NCBI GenBank assembly: GCA_021732085.1
Contig: JAKFVQ010000025.1
Coordinates: 124,001 to 188,000 of the forward strand
Direction: 5' to 3'
Origin: Candidatus Obscuribacterales bacterium
Lineage (GTDB): Bacteria > Cyanobacteriota > Vampirovibrionia > Obscuribacterales > Obscuribacteraceae
Length of the DNA stretch: 64,000 bases
In this document: one piece after another, positions 57,133 to 64,000 of the stretch
Position numbering within the stretch: the stretch's first letter is position 1
Layout of the letters: each line of letters opens with the position of its first letter
The notes under the pieces: generated by a model
The model's database searches: none
What the model saw: only the letters and a program-made list of their open reading frames with translations
What the model was told of the DNA's origin: nothing
Translations under genes and position numbers: made by a program

Positions 57133-57452
57133 ATTCGAATGTACTCAGAGCCATTATTCCCCGAAAGAACAGAAGCCTACCGCAGCGCAGGCAATCACCG
57201 CAGACACAAAGACAAGTGATATCCATCAAAACTCGACTTAACCAAATTTAATGGCGAATGCAATTATGCTACTTACAACGTGTTATGCAAGCCTCAGAAA
57301 ACGGCTTGCTTAGCGTAATTCCCACTGCTACGTGTTTCCACGTCCGCTCTCATTAACGAAATTGATAATGCTGACAGGCTAAAATTGAGCCAGTCAGCGG
57401 CGCCCTCAGAAGTATCGCTTATAACTTAAGCAAAGCAAGTAAGGAACGAACC
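57133..57452. promoter_or_regulatory. Divergent region between glsA and OPT transporter
   Basis: A 320-base gap. ACGTG (57330-57334) and CACGT (57339-57343) form a 5-bp inverted repeat with a 4-base loop, a possible small operator. AAGGA 7 nt before GTG 57453 fixes the transporter start. Otherwise nothing stands out. Confidence 0.35.
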
Positions 57453-59471
57453 GTGAGCCAGAACCCAGATCCGCCAAATTCGGAGAATCCCGGTAATCGA
57501 TCAGAATCGGCTTCACATCAAGATCCGAGTAAATCAATATACAAAGACGAGGCGGTATCAGAACTGACTGGTTCAGCTGACGAGGTTCGTGAGAAAGCAC
57601 CATCCATCGAAGAGCGAGAAGTATTAGCAAAAGAAGAGGACGCAATACAAAGCTACGAAGAACGGGAGCTTCATTGGTACAGAAATATCTATCAAGGAGA
57701 TCAAGTCCCCCAGTACACTTTACGCGCAGTTCTGATGGGCGGCATTCTGGGCATGCTCATGTCCATTTCAAATCTCTACACACATATCAAGTTAGGTTGG
57801 GGATTCGGCGTTGCAATAACGGCTTGCGTGCTGTCCTTCGTTATATGGCGCACGTTCATGCTTATCATTCCGAAGATTACACAAATGAGCATACTCGAAA
57901 GTAACTGTATGCAATCCACCGCGTCAGCGGCAGGATACTCAACAGGCTCAACGGTAGCGATGGCATTTGGCGCATATTTGCTTATTGAAGGAAAGCATCT
58001 GGATTGGCAGATCTGCGCGATCTGGACCTTTGTTACGGCAATGCTTGGAGTTATGCTTGCAGTGCCGATGAAGCGGCAGATGATCAACAAAGAACAACTA
58101 CCATTCCCGAGCGGTATCGCCGCAGCTGAAACTTTGAAGAGTTTGTACGGCGGATCGAAAGAAGCAATTTACCAAGCCTACTCACTTGTAGTTGCTCTCA
58201 TTCTAGGAGCGCTCACCGGTGTCGCCAGTAAAGGCGAATTCGGGTGGCAGAAAGCAATAGGTCTCAAACTGCCAGAGCTGATTCCATTCAACTTCACCTT
58301 GCAGGGCGTAAAGATGGAGACGTTAAAAGGCTTTGGATTCGAGCCAAGCTTATTGCTTTTAGCAGCAGGCATGATCGTCGGCATGCGCGTATCTCTTTCG
58401 ATGTTTATCAGCGCACTTGTGCTCTATTGCGGACTGGGCCCGTGGCTGGTGAACAATCATATTATTGAATCAGGCAGCAAAATAGTTTCAATGTGGGCAC
58501 TCTGGACTGGCACAGCGATAATGGTTTCTTCCGGATTGACTGCGTTTGCACTCCAATGGAAAACAATCGTTAGAACATTTCAGAACGTCAATAACGCAAG
58601 TGGCTTGACCGGAGACGCGGCGGAATTGGCAGAACTCAACAAAATGGAAGTCCCGCTGAAATGGTGCCTCTTTGGTGCAATTCCGCTTACTCTTTTGCTT
58701 GCTGTAGTCATGTGGGCTTCTTTCCAAATCTCGCTTCCGCTCGGCATCTTTGCCGCAACTATGAGCTTCTTGCTTGCACTTGTAGCGTGTCGGGCTACGG
58801 GTGAAACGGATATTACACCCACAGGAGCAATGGGCAAAGTTTCACAATTGACTTTTGCTGTACTTTGCCCTGGAAATATCACAGCAAACTTGATGACCGC
58901 TAGCGTAACAGCAAATACTGCTATCGCGTCTGCTGACTTGTTAACTGATCTCAAAAGCGGCTACATATTAGGAGCCAATCCGCGCAAACAGTTTTTCGCA
59001 CAACTTACCGGAGTGCTTTTTGGCGTTGTAGCAGTGGTGCCATCCTGGTATTTGATGATTCCGACGAGAGAAGCACTTCAGAAGTATGATCCACCAGCAA
59101 CGAATATTTGGAAAGCTGTTGCAGAAGCGCTATCAAAAGGAATTGACTCCATTCCCGAATCTGCACAAATGGGAATCATGGCAGGCTTAGCGCTGGGTTT
59201 CATCCTCACGCTAATAGATCATTTTTTTCCAAAACTGAAGAGATTCACTCCTTCATCTATGGGAATTGGATTAGCATGGGTGATGACTTTTCAAAATGCA
59301 CTCGCATTTATGCTTGGCGCGTCAATCGCCTTGATTTGGAAAAAGATGCACACTAAATCAGCAGATGTATACACAATTCCAGTCGCGTCAGGTGCGATCG
59401 CAGGCGAATCACTCGCTTCCGCTTTTATTGCCATCATCAGCGCATTGTATGCGCTCAATTTGCTGCACTAA
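57453..59471 (+). CDS. OPT family oligopeptide/metal-chelate transporter
   Basis: The protein has 672 residues from GTG 57453. About 75 acidic, Ser-rich cytoplasmic residues (DEVREKAPSIEEREVLAKEE) precede ~14-16 membrane segments. Family features include LRAVLMGGILGMLMSISNLY, SVLESNCMQSTASAAGYSTG-type core (here ILESNCMQSTASAAGYSTGS), QLPFPSGIAAAETLKSLYGG and TDLKSGYILGANPRKQFFAQ. OPT proteins take up small peptides or metal-siderophore complexes. The substrate is not predictable. A convergent TPR protein follows 14 bases later. Confidence 0.92.
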   Translation: MSQNPDPPNSENPGNRSESASHQDPSKSIYKDEAVSELTGSADEVREKAPSIEEREVLAKEEDAIQSYEERELHWYRNIYQGDQVPQYTLRAVLMGGILGMLMSISNLYTHIKLGWGFGVAITACVLSFVIWRTFMLIIPKITQMSILESNCMQSTASAAGYSTGSTVAMAFGAYLLIEGKHLDWQICAIWTFVTAMLGVMLAVPMKRQMINKEQLPFPSGIAAAETLKSLYGGSKEAIYQAYSLVVALILGALTGVASKGEFGWQKAIGLKLPELIPFNFTLQGVKMETLKGFGFEPSLLLLAAGMIVGMRVSLSMFISALVLYCGLGPWLVNNHIIESGSKIVSMWALWTGTAIMVSSGLTAFALQWKTIVRTFQNVNNASGLTGDAAELAELNKMEVPLKWCLFGAIPLTLLLAVVMWASFQISLPLGIFAATMSFLLALVACRATGETDITPTGAMGKVSQLTFAVLCPGNITANLMTASVTANTAIASADLLTDLKSGYILGANPRKQFFAQLTGVLFGVVAVVPSWYLMIPTREALQKYDPPATNIWKAVAEALSKGIDSIPESAQMGIMAGLALGFILTLIDHFFPKLKRFTPSSMGIGLAWVMTFQNALAFMLGASIALIWKKMHTKSADVYTIPVASGAIAGESLASAFIAIISALYALNLLH

Positions 59472-59485
59472 AGTCGCACAGATTG

Positions 59486-60301
59486 TTATTCCGTTCTCAA
59501 CATGAAGGTCGTGTTGCTTCCATCAGGACCGCGGCGATTTGAATAAATGTTTGGTCCCGGAGCATTAAGGATGACCGGATAGCCATATGGAACCGGAATC
59601 ACAATTGGCGTGGAATCGCTGTATCCAAATGCGCCATTCGGACCAACGCTGGAATAATTGATACCACCCATTTGCGGTCCGTAATAAAACGGCAGAGGCG
59701 AAGCAGAGGTAGAGCGTGCATTGAAGCCGCCGTTGAAGCCACCTCTGGACGGGTTGTATCCAAATCCAGCTCCAATCTGTGAATTAGTAAAATTGGAATA
59801 GGAACCGACACCAGTGAAAAATGGTGGCGTGTTGCCTGCGCTCGGATCGGCGGACCGTGAAGGGGGCTGCGAGGTGAAATCTGCCGCCGACCGCCTGTCG
59901 ATCTGCGGACTTGAATTCGTGAACGGGTTCGATTGCGGAAATGCTTTTACGGCCGGCGTTTCTTCCTCAGGCAAAGAATGTTTCCCATGATAAATCAAAA
60001 CATCGCCATTACTCTTTTTAATCACCATCGGAGTGAGTGGCGGATCGACCTGATCGGCTTTCTTCTCAAAATCCGAACCGTCCTTCCCTTGAGTTTTATA
60101 CAACAATGCGAGGTTACGGTAGATTGATGCAACTTTGCTTCTATCGGATTCCTCTGTTAGAGCTTGAATATACAGACGCTCAGCCTTTGCATAATCTCCA
60201 GCACGAAATGCCTTGATTCCTTCGCTATTAGAATCAGCAGCCCATACGGGTGTCGATACCAGTAAAAGGAGAGAAACAAAACTCTGGGGTAGCTGTCGCA
60301 T
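59486..60301 (-). CDS. Secreted TPR protein with Gly/Ser/Asn-rich tail
   Basis: The protein has 271 residues. The signal peptide is MRQLPQSFVSLLLLVSTPV to WAA-DS. One or two TPRs follow (GIKAFRAGDYAKAERLYIQA; YRNLALLYKTQGKDGSDFE). The rest is low-complexity, rich in Gly, Ser, Pro, Asn and aromatic residues (GGFNGGFNARSTSASPLPF), with no recognised fold. It may be an exposed flexible tail. Confidence 0.65.
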   Translation of the reverse strand: MRQLPQSFVSLLLLVSTPVWAADSNSEGIKAFRAGDYAKAERLYIQALTEESDRSKVASIYRNLALLYKTQGKDGSDFEKKADQVDPPLTPMVIKKSNGDVLIYHGKHSLPEEETPAVKAFPQSNPFTNSSPQIDRRSAADFTSQPPSRSADPSAGNTPPFFTGVGSYSNFTNSQIGAGFGYNPSRGGFNGGFNARSTSASPLPFYYGPQMGGINYSSVGPNGAFGYSDSTPIVIPVPYGYPVILNAPGPNIYSNRRGPDGSNTTFMLRTE

Positions 60302-60608
60302 TTGTTGTTCAGTAGGACCGATGAGTCACACTACCAACTTACCACGAATCAATGGCCGCTACTACTTCTTCGTTTCTTTTCAAGCCTGTAAGGACCATGG
60401 TGCCATATCTTTCCTGCTTTGAATCACTCTAAGTCCTGAATCTAATGCTCTGCCTGTTTTGGCGCTTTTTCGGCAGCAGATTGGCGCCATCCTGGCAGTA
60501 TTGTGGTGTGGGCATTTTCGCGGGTGCATTACACAAAAATTCCACATTATTCGCACGCTCGTCACACGGCGACAAGATTAGCCTAAAAGCGTTGGGGGCA
60601 GGGCGAAC
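60302..60608. other. Gap with no supportable gene
   Basis: These 307 bases hold no credible open frame. A minus frame at 60380-60565 has Cys/Met/Arg-rich composition and no ribosome site. GC-rich repeated TTGGCGC words lie near 60460-60490, with no T run. Confidence 0.35.
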
Positions 60609-60839
60609 ATGATAATATTCACGACAAAACTACCGCAGACTTTCGAACAATACGTTAAAACCAGCAACGATGAAATTAAAGTCGGAGCGATGGACCAAGA
60701 AGAAATAGATGCGCTGACAGAGCTATGGAGCAATCTCGTCATTATCAGATCGGCGCTCAGCTATAAGCGAAAGAAGCGTGCCCAAGTCGACAACGATGCT
60801 TACTTTCATCGCGACTGGAGTCCACGCTATCCGGTTTAG
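60609..60839 (+). CDS. Small unknown protein
   Basis: The protein has 76 residues from ATG 60609, with AGGG 5 nt upstream. It is charged and helical (NDEIKVGAMDQEEIDALTEL), ending in a basic KRKKRAQ stretch. No family seen. It may be a small regulator. Confidence 0.5.
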   Translation: MIIFTTKLPQTFEQYVKTSNDEIKVGAMDQEEIDALTELWSNLVIIRSALSYKRKKRAQVDNDAYFHRDWSPRYPV

Positions 60840-60870
60840 CACCGGATGGAAATCGATATCCTGCGCGCGA

Positions 60871-61263
60871 CTAAAAGAAACTTTTTCCAGGCGGCGATTG
60901 ATTCATTGTCGCCACCTGCTGAAATTCTGGATCATAGATTTTGTCGATTACAAATGTTCCTGATGTTTCCCAATCCCCGGACTTCCAATTAGGACCGGGA
61001 TTACGCTTTCTCACTTCCTGACTCTGAATCATGGCATGTCCCCAGACAATCCACTTTCCATCTAAATTCTGAACAAGAAATACCCTGACGGGATCAAGGT
61101 GAAAAAGCCGAGCATCTTCCTTGCAAAAAGGAAAAATTTTGCCTTTGAATTCCTCACTGCTGATGGGTGTTTCGATATGGCGATCGCGATTAAGCAACTC
61201 CGCCGGAAAGCCTTGCTCTTCCGTCAAGTTCAGCGTGTCATTAACTTCGATATTGCTGCCCAT
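60871..61263 (-). CDS. Small soluble unknown protein
   Basis: The protein has 130 residues from ATG 61263 with GGAG 6 nt upstream. It has no signal or membrane segment. Features are Asp/Glu-rich N-terminal LNLTEEQGFPAELLNRD, KGKIFPFCKEDARLFHLDP and a Trp-containing GKWIVWGHAMIQS. No family recognised. Confidence 0.5.
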   Translation of the reverse strand: MGSNIEVNDTLNLTEEQGFPAELLNRDRHIETPISSEEFKGKIFPFCKEDARLFHLDPVRVFLVQNLDGKWIVWGHAMIQSQEVRKRNPGPNWKSGDWETSGTFVIDKIYDPEFQQVATMNQSPPGKSFF

Positions 61264-61671
61264 TGAGAACTCCAGCGATGCTGCTTCGTGCTGTGAATTA
61301 TTTCACGAAAGACGAATCATGAACTGGCCAATTTCTCATCAACGATGACTAACTCAATTAACGAATCAGCATAGCGCGAAAGCTTACTAACAACTGATTC
61401 TTCCTTACTTAGGACTACTATGCATGATTGCACAGGTATGCGGCACCCTTAAAGCAGTCCTTTCAGATAGAAAGACAGTGCTGCCGACATGACGACAAGA
61501 ACAGTGCCCATTCCCATCCACCCGCGCCGATATTCAATTTTGCTGTACATACTTTGGTCCGCCTATTTATTACTATTTCAGTTTAGCCGTCGCAAATGGC
61601 AAATTTGGGTCAAAAAACAAGGTTTTTCTTAGAACTATCACATGAGTAGTACACAACGAGAAATCTCAAAT
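61264..61671. other. Mostly empty stretch
   Basis: Apart from the tentative 33-codon frame on the minus strand (61449-61550), I see no gene here. The run of A and T near 61600-61630 could hold promoter elements or an end of transcript. Confidence 0.35.
61449..61550 (-). CDS. 33-residue single-helix membrane peptide (tentative)
   Basis: ATG 61550 opens a frame of 33 codons ending in TAA: a basic N-terminus (MYSKIEYRRGW) followed by one hydrophobic helix (MGTVLVVMSAALSFYLKGLL). A GCGGA-type site lies 7 nt upstream. Length and layout fit a small membrane peptide, but with only 33 codons this could be chance. Confidence 0.35.
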   Translation of the reverse strand: MYSKIEYRRGWMGMGTVLVVMSAALSFYLKGLL

Positions 61672-62094
61672 CTACAGAAACGAGAATGTTCCACTGAGAC
61701 ATACGCGGACGGCTTCCTGGACGAATAGATCCAACGCGATAGCGCCAAATACCGTTACGGAGAAGAATACCCAAGCACCGAACGGAAGCTTTCCGGTTCG
61801 CTTATTCACGTTCAATTGCCGTGAAGCATGCTTTCCACCATATAGGAGAATTACACCAGCTAAAAACATGAAGCCTGCGATAAAAATCATTTTGTCATCA
61901 AGGACTACGTAGTCCTCCTTCATAGCAGTGACGATCACATCGAACACTTTTATCTTCATCATTAGAGCAGACATGGTAACTGCAAAGAATCCTGCTCGCC
62001 TGCAATTGCGATCCAAAGTCTCGGGAGAGAGGTCGCTCACCTCGGTCCAGCTGCCTGCTACTATTTCGGGTCGCTTACCCATCTGTGCGTTCAT
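61672..62094 (-). CDS. Small multi-helix membrane protein, unknown
   Basis: The protein has 140 residues from ATG 62094, with AGGAG 8 nt upstream; a frame open to 62229 overlaps the sigma gene and is unlikely. A polar N-terminus (ETLDRNCRRAG) precedes three hydrophobic segments (FFAVTMSALMMKIKVFDVIV; MIFIAGFMFLAGVILLYGG; FGAWVFFSVTVFGAIALDLF). Divergent from the ECF sigma factor by 100 bases, so it might be one of its targets or regulators; no anti-sigma domain is visible. Confidence 0.6.
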   Translation of the reverse strand: MNAQMGKRPEIVAGSWTEVSDLSPETLDRNCRRAGFFAVTMSALMMKIKVFDVIVTAMKEDYVVLDDKMIFIAGFMFLAGVILLYGGKHASRQLNVNKRTGKLPFGAWVFFSVTVFGAIALDLFVQEAVRVCLSGTFSFL

Positions 62095-62194
62095 TTTCTT
62101 TACTCCTCGTCTTGCGATGTGACAAGTATCGCTTTCGAATGCGAAAATACAAGGGCAAGCTTGTATCATTATTGGGTCGGCGGATAAATCATCA

Positions 62195-63460
62195 ATGAGT
62201 TTGCAGAACAACCGCGGTACAAGCGACAAAATTCGCGACGTTGTCGATGAGTTATATCGAGAGCAGTCCCGCAGAGTCTATGCATCTCTTGTTAGGATTC
62301 TAGGCGATTTTGACCTTGCCGAAGAAGCAATGCAAGAAGCATTTACCGCTGCGATAAATCAATGGAGCACAGAGGGAATTCCGGCAAATCCGAGAGCATG
62401 GTTAGTATCCACAGCGCGATTCAAAGCCATCGATACAATTCGGCGCCGAGCAAAATTTGATAAGACAATCGAACAATATGCAGATTGGTTAGCGCCTGGA
62501 AGCACAGAAGCAGAGGCATTCGATGAGGATACTTTCAAGGACGACTTGCTTCGCTTAATTTTCACGTGCTGCCACCCGGCCTTATCACCGAACGCGCAAA
62601 TAGCTTTGACGCTGAGGGAAACATGTGGATTAACAACAGAAGAAATCGCATCAGCTTTTCTCAGTAGCGCTGTGACGATCGCGCAGCGTATAGTTCGGGC
62701 AAAATCAAAGATCCGCGATGCAAAAATACCTTATGAGGTGCCCGCAAAAGAGGACCTTCACGAGCGGTTGGATTCTGTACTCTCTGTCATTTATCTAGTA
62801 TTCAACGAAGGTTACTCCGCATCATCAGGAGAGGCTGCCACGCGCCTTGACCTGTCGTCTAAAGCGATTCATCTGGGCGAAGTTCTGTTCGATTTATTAC
62901 CTGACGCAGAAGTAATAGGTTTATTAGCGCTGATGTTATTACACGAATCAAGGCGCACGGCGAGAACAGACAAGAATGGCGACCTTATCCTGCTTGAAGA
63001 TCAAGATCGATCGTTATGGAATCAAGAACAAATTAGGAGAGGGCTGGAATTGGTTCAACAAGCGATGGCGGCACCAGAATTCGGCACGTACACTATACAA
63101 GCAGCTATTTCGGCCGTACACGCAAGAGCAGTGACAGCAGCTGCGACCGATTGGAATCAAATAGTAGGTTTGTACGACATCTTGTTGCAAGCGGAATCAT
63201 CGCCGGTTATCGAACTCAATCGAGCAGTTGCTGTTGCGATGCGAGATGGTCCACGAATTGGCTTGCAATTAATTGATGAAATTCTCAAGCGTGGAGATCT
63301 CAAGGATTACCACCTCTTGCATGCGGCGAAAGCTGAATTGAGTCGACGCTCGGGCAGCGTAGCCGAGGCACGCGCTTCTTATCAACTAGCTCTCAGCCTC
63401 GCAAAACAAGAGCCAGAGCGGCGTTTTCTTCAGAATCGACTGCTGGAACTAAATGAATAA
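62195..63460 (+). CDS. ECF42-type RNA polymerase sigma factor with C-terminal extension
   Basis: The protein has 421 residues. Region 2 (LVRILGDFDLAEEAMQEAFT, then NPRAWLVSTARFKAIDTIRR) and region 4 (ETCGLTTEEIASAFLSSAVT) make an ECF sigma factor. The ~230-residue C-terminal extension (SVIYLVFNEGYSASSGEAAT, LLALMLLHESRRTARTDKNG) is the DUF6596/TPR-like region of the ECF42 group. These are typically linked to YCII/DGPF-domain genes, and two follow here, supporting the call. The extension usually takes the place of an anti-sigma factor in control. Confidence 0.92.
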   Translation: MSLQNNRGTSDKIRDVVDELYREQSRRVYASLVRILGDFDLAEEAMQEAFTAAINQWSTEGIPANPRAWLVSTARFKAIDTIRRRAKFDKTIEQYADWLAPGSTEAEAFDEDTFKDDLLRLIFTCCHPALSPNAQIALTLRETCGLTTEEIASAFLSSAVTIAQRIVRAKSKIRDAKIPYEVPAKEDLHERLDSVLSVIYLVFNEGYSASSGEAATRLDLSSKAIHLGEVLFDLLPDAEVIGLLALMLLHESRRTARTDKNGDLILLEDQDRSLWNQEQIRRGLELVQQAMAAPEFGTYTIQAAISAVHARAVTAAATDWNQIVGLYDILLQAESSPVIELNRAVAVAMRDGPRIGLQLIDEILKRGDLKDYHLLHAAKAELSRRSGSVAEARASYQLALSLAKQEPERRFLQNRLLELNE

Positions 63461-63548
63461 CATCTCATAATTCTCATGTCGATCTGGCACCTCTTCATTC
63501 GACTAATCGTTGAAAGAGTAAAATCGCAAATTTGCAAGGAGGTAAACG

Positions 63549-63941
63549 ATGAAATTCATATGTCTGGGTTATGCGGACGAATCGAAGCTTGCTGCAATGA
63601 CAAAAGAGGAAATGGAAGCAGCCGTCGAGGAATGTTTTTCCTACGACGACGATCTAAGACGCGGCGGACATTTCGCTGGCGGACACGCATTGCAAAGTGC
63701 GACGAATGCTGTCACCGTCCGCCAACGCAGCGGCAAAGTCGAAGTAACCGACGGACCTTTTGCAGAAACAAAGGAACAGATTGGCGGTATCCTTTATCTC
63801 GAAGCGAAAGATCTCAATCAAGCGATTGCCCTGATGTCAAAACATCCGGGCGTCAAATTCGGTCCCTTTGAAGTTCGTCCTGTCGATGAAGCGTTCATGA
63901 AAATATTCGAGGACCGATGTAAGGCTTCGCAAGTGAATTAA
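63549..63941 (+). CDS. YCII/DGPF-domain protein
   Basis: The protein has 130 residues from ATG 63549, with AAGGAGGT a few bases upstream, the strongest ribosome site in the window. It carries the namesake [15 protein letters not shown] and a ferredoxin-like alpha/beta fold ([20 protein letters not shown]). Such proteins are small, often linked to ECF42 sigma factors, with a possible enzymatic role that is not settled. First of two in series. Confidence 0.9.
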   Translation: MKFICLGYADESKLAAMTKEEMEAAVEECFSYDDDLRRGGHFAGGHALQSATNAVTVRQRSGKVEVTDGPFAETKEQIGGILYLEAKDLNQAIALMSKHPGVKFGPFEVRPVDEAFMKIFEDRCKASQVN

Positions 63942-63952
63942 GGGGATTAGTC

Positions 63953-64000
63953 ATGAAATACATGTTGCTCATTTACAGCGATGAAAAACTTTGGTCTGAT
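63953..64000 (+). CDS. Second YCII/DGPF-like protein, cut at window end
   Basis: ATG 63953 with AGGGG 7 nt upstream, 11 bases after the preceding stop. The visible MKYMLLIYSDEKLWSD is the usual start of DGPF proteins. Only 16 residues lie in the window. Confidence 0.72.
   Translation, partial: MKYMLLIYSDEKLWSD

Noticed and set aside
60380-60565. Minus-strand Cys/Met/Arg-rich frame
   Set aside because: No ribosome site and non-protein-like composition.
1-64000. tRNA, rRNA, insertion sequences and prophage genes
   Set aside because: No tRNA-like fold, rRNA stretch, transposase, integrase or phage structural gene could be recognised in either strand.

Overview
The window carries about fifty protein genes, packed on both strands in short divergent and convergent blocks. 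I see no rRNA or tRNA gene, CRISPR array, insertion sequence or prophage. A complete RND efflux operon (outer-membrane factor, lipoprotein adaptor, inner-membrane pump) points to a diderm, Gram-negative-type bacterium. There are many Sec signal peptides, three Hanks-type membrane Ser/Thr kinases with TPR-like external parts, several secreted metallopeptidase-like proteins, frequent TTG and GTG starts, and intermediate GC. From remembered family resemblance my best guess is a non-photosynthetic cyanobacterial relative (Vampirovibrionia/Melainabacteria, perhaps Obscuribacterales). No marker gene in the window proves this.

Layout. 1-9.2 kb: two giant secreted glycine-rich surface proteins face away from each other. 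They are paralogues that share a signal peptide, an N-terminal hemagglutinin-like region and a C-terminal FecR-like region, but their glycine-rich cores differ. The left one runs off the window. 9.3-14.8 kb: a secreted TPR-metzincin protease, then two tandemly duplicated transmembrane kinases with TTG starts. 14.9-21 kb: cell-surface acylation genes (acyltransferase-3, MBOAT, SGNH partner) and an ABC exporter. 22-24.3 kb: uracil-DNA glycosylase, TrhO and a secreted protein with a zinc-knuckle-like tail. 24.5-31.3 kb: a protealysin-like M4 protease, a nucleoside deaminase, two secreted HExxH proteins, a gamma-glutamylcyclotransferase-like protein and an alpha/beta hydrolase. 31.4-39.6 kb: GNAT, several unknowns, an exported catalase-peroxidase and malate:quinone oxidoreductase. 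39.6-45.9 kb: the RND operon. 46-49 kb: a TPR protein and a third kinase. 49-52.8 kb: isochorismatase-family hydrolase, tiny membrane proteins, a possible AbiEii-like nucleotidyltransferase, and a GntR regulator divergent from a membrane protein across three TTATCGATAA palindromes. 52.8-55.6 kb: a DUF692 (multinuclear iron oxidase) enzyme with an unknown neighbour. 55.6-59.5 kb: a glutaminase-ankyrin fusion divergent from an OPT transporter. 59.5-64 kb: small unknowns, then an ECF42-type sigma factor with two YCII/DGPF proteins, the second cut by the window end.

The best candidates for something undescribed are the divergent pair of glycine-rich surface proteins, the DUF692 locus with its unannotated partner, and the GntR-controlled divergent promoter. 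Functions are assigned from motifs read by eye. No database search was run.
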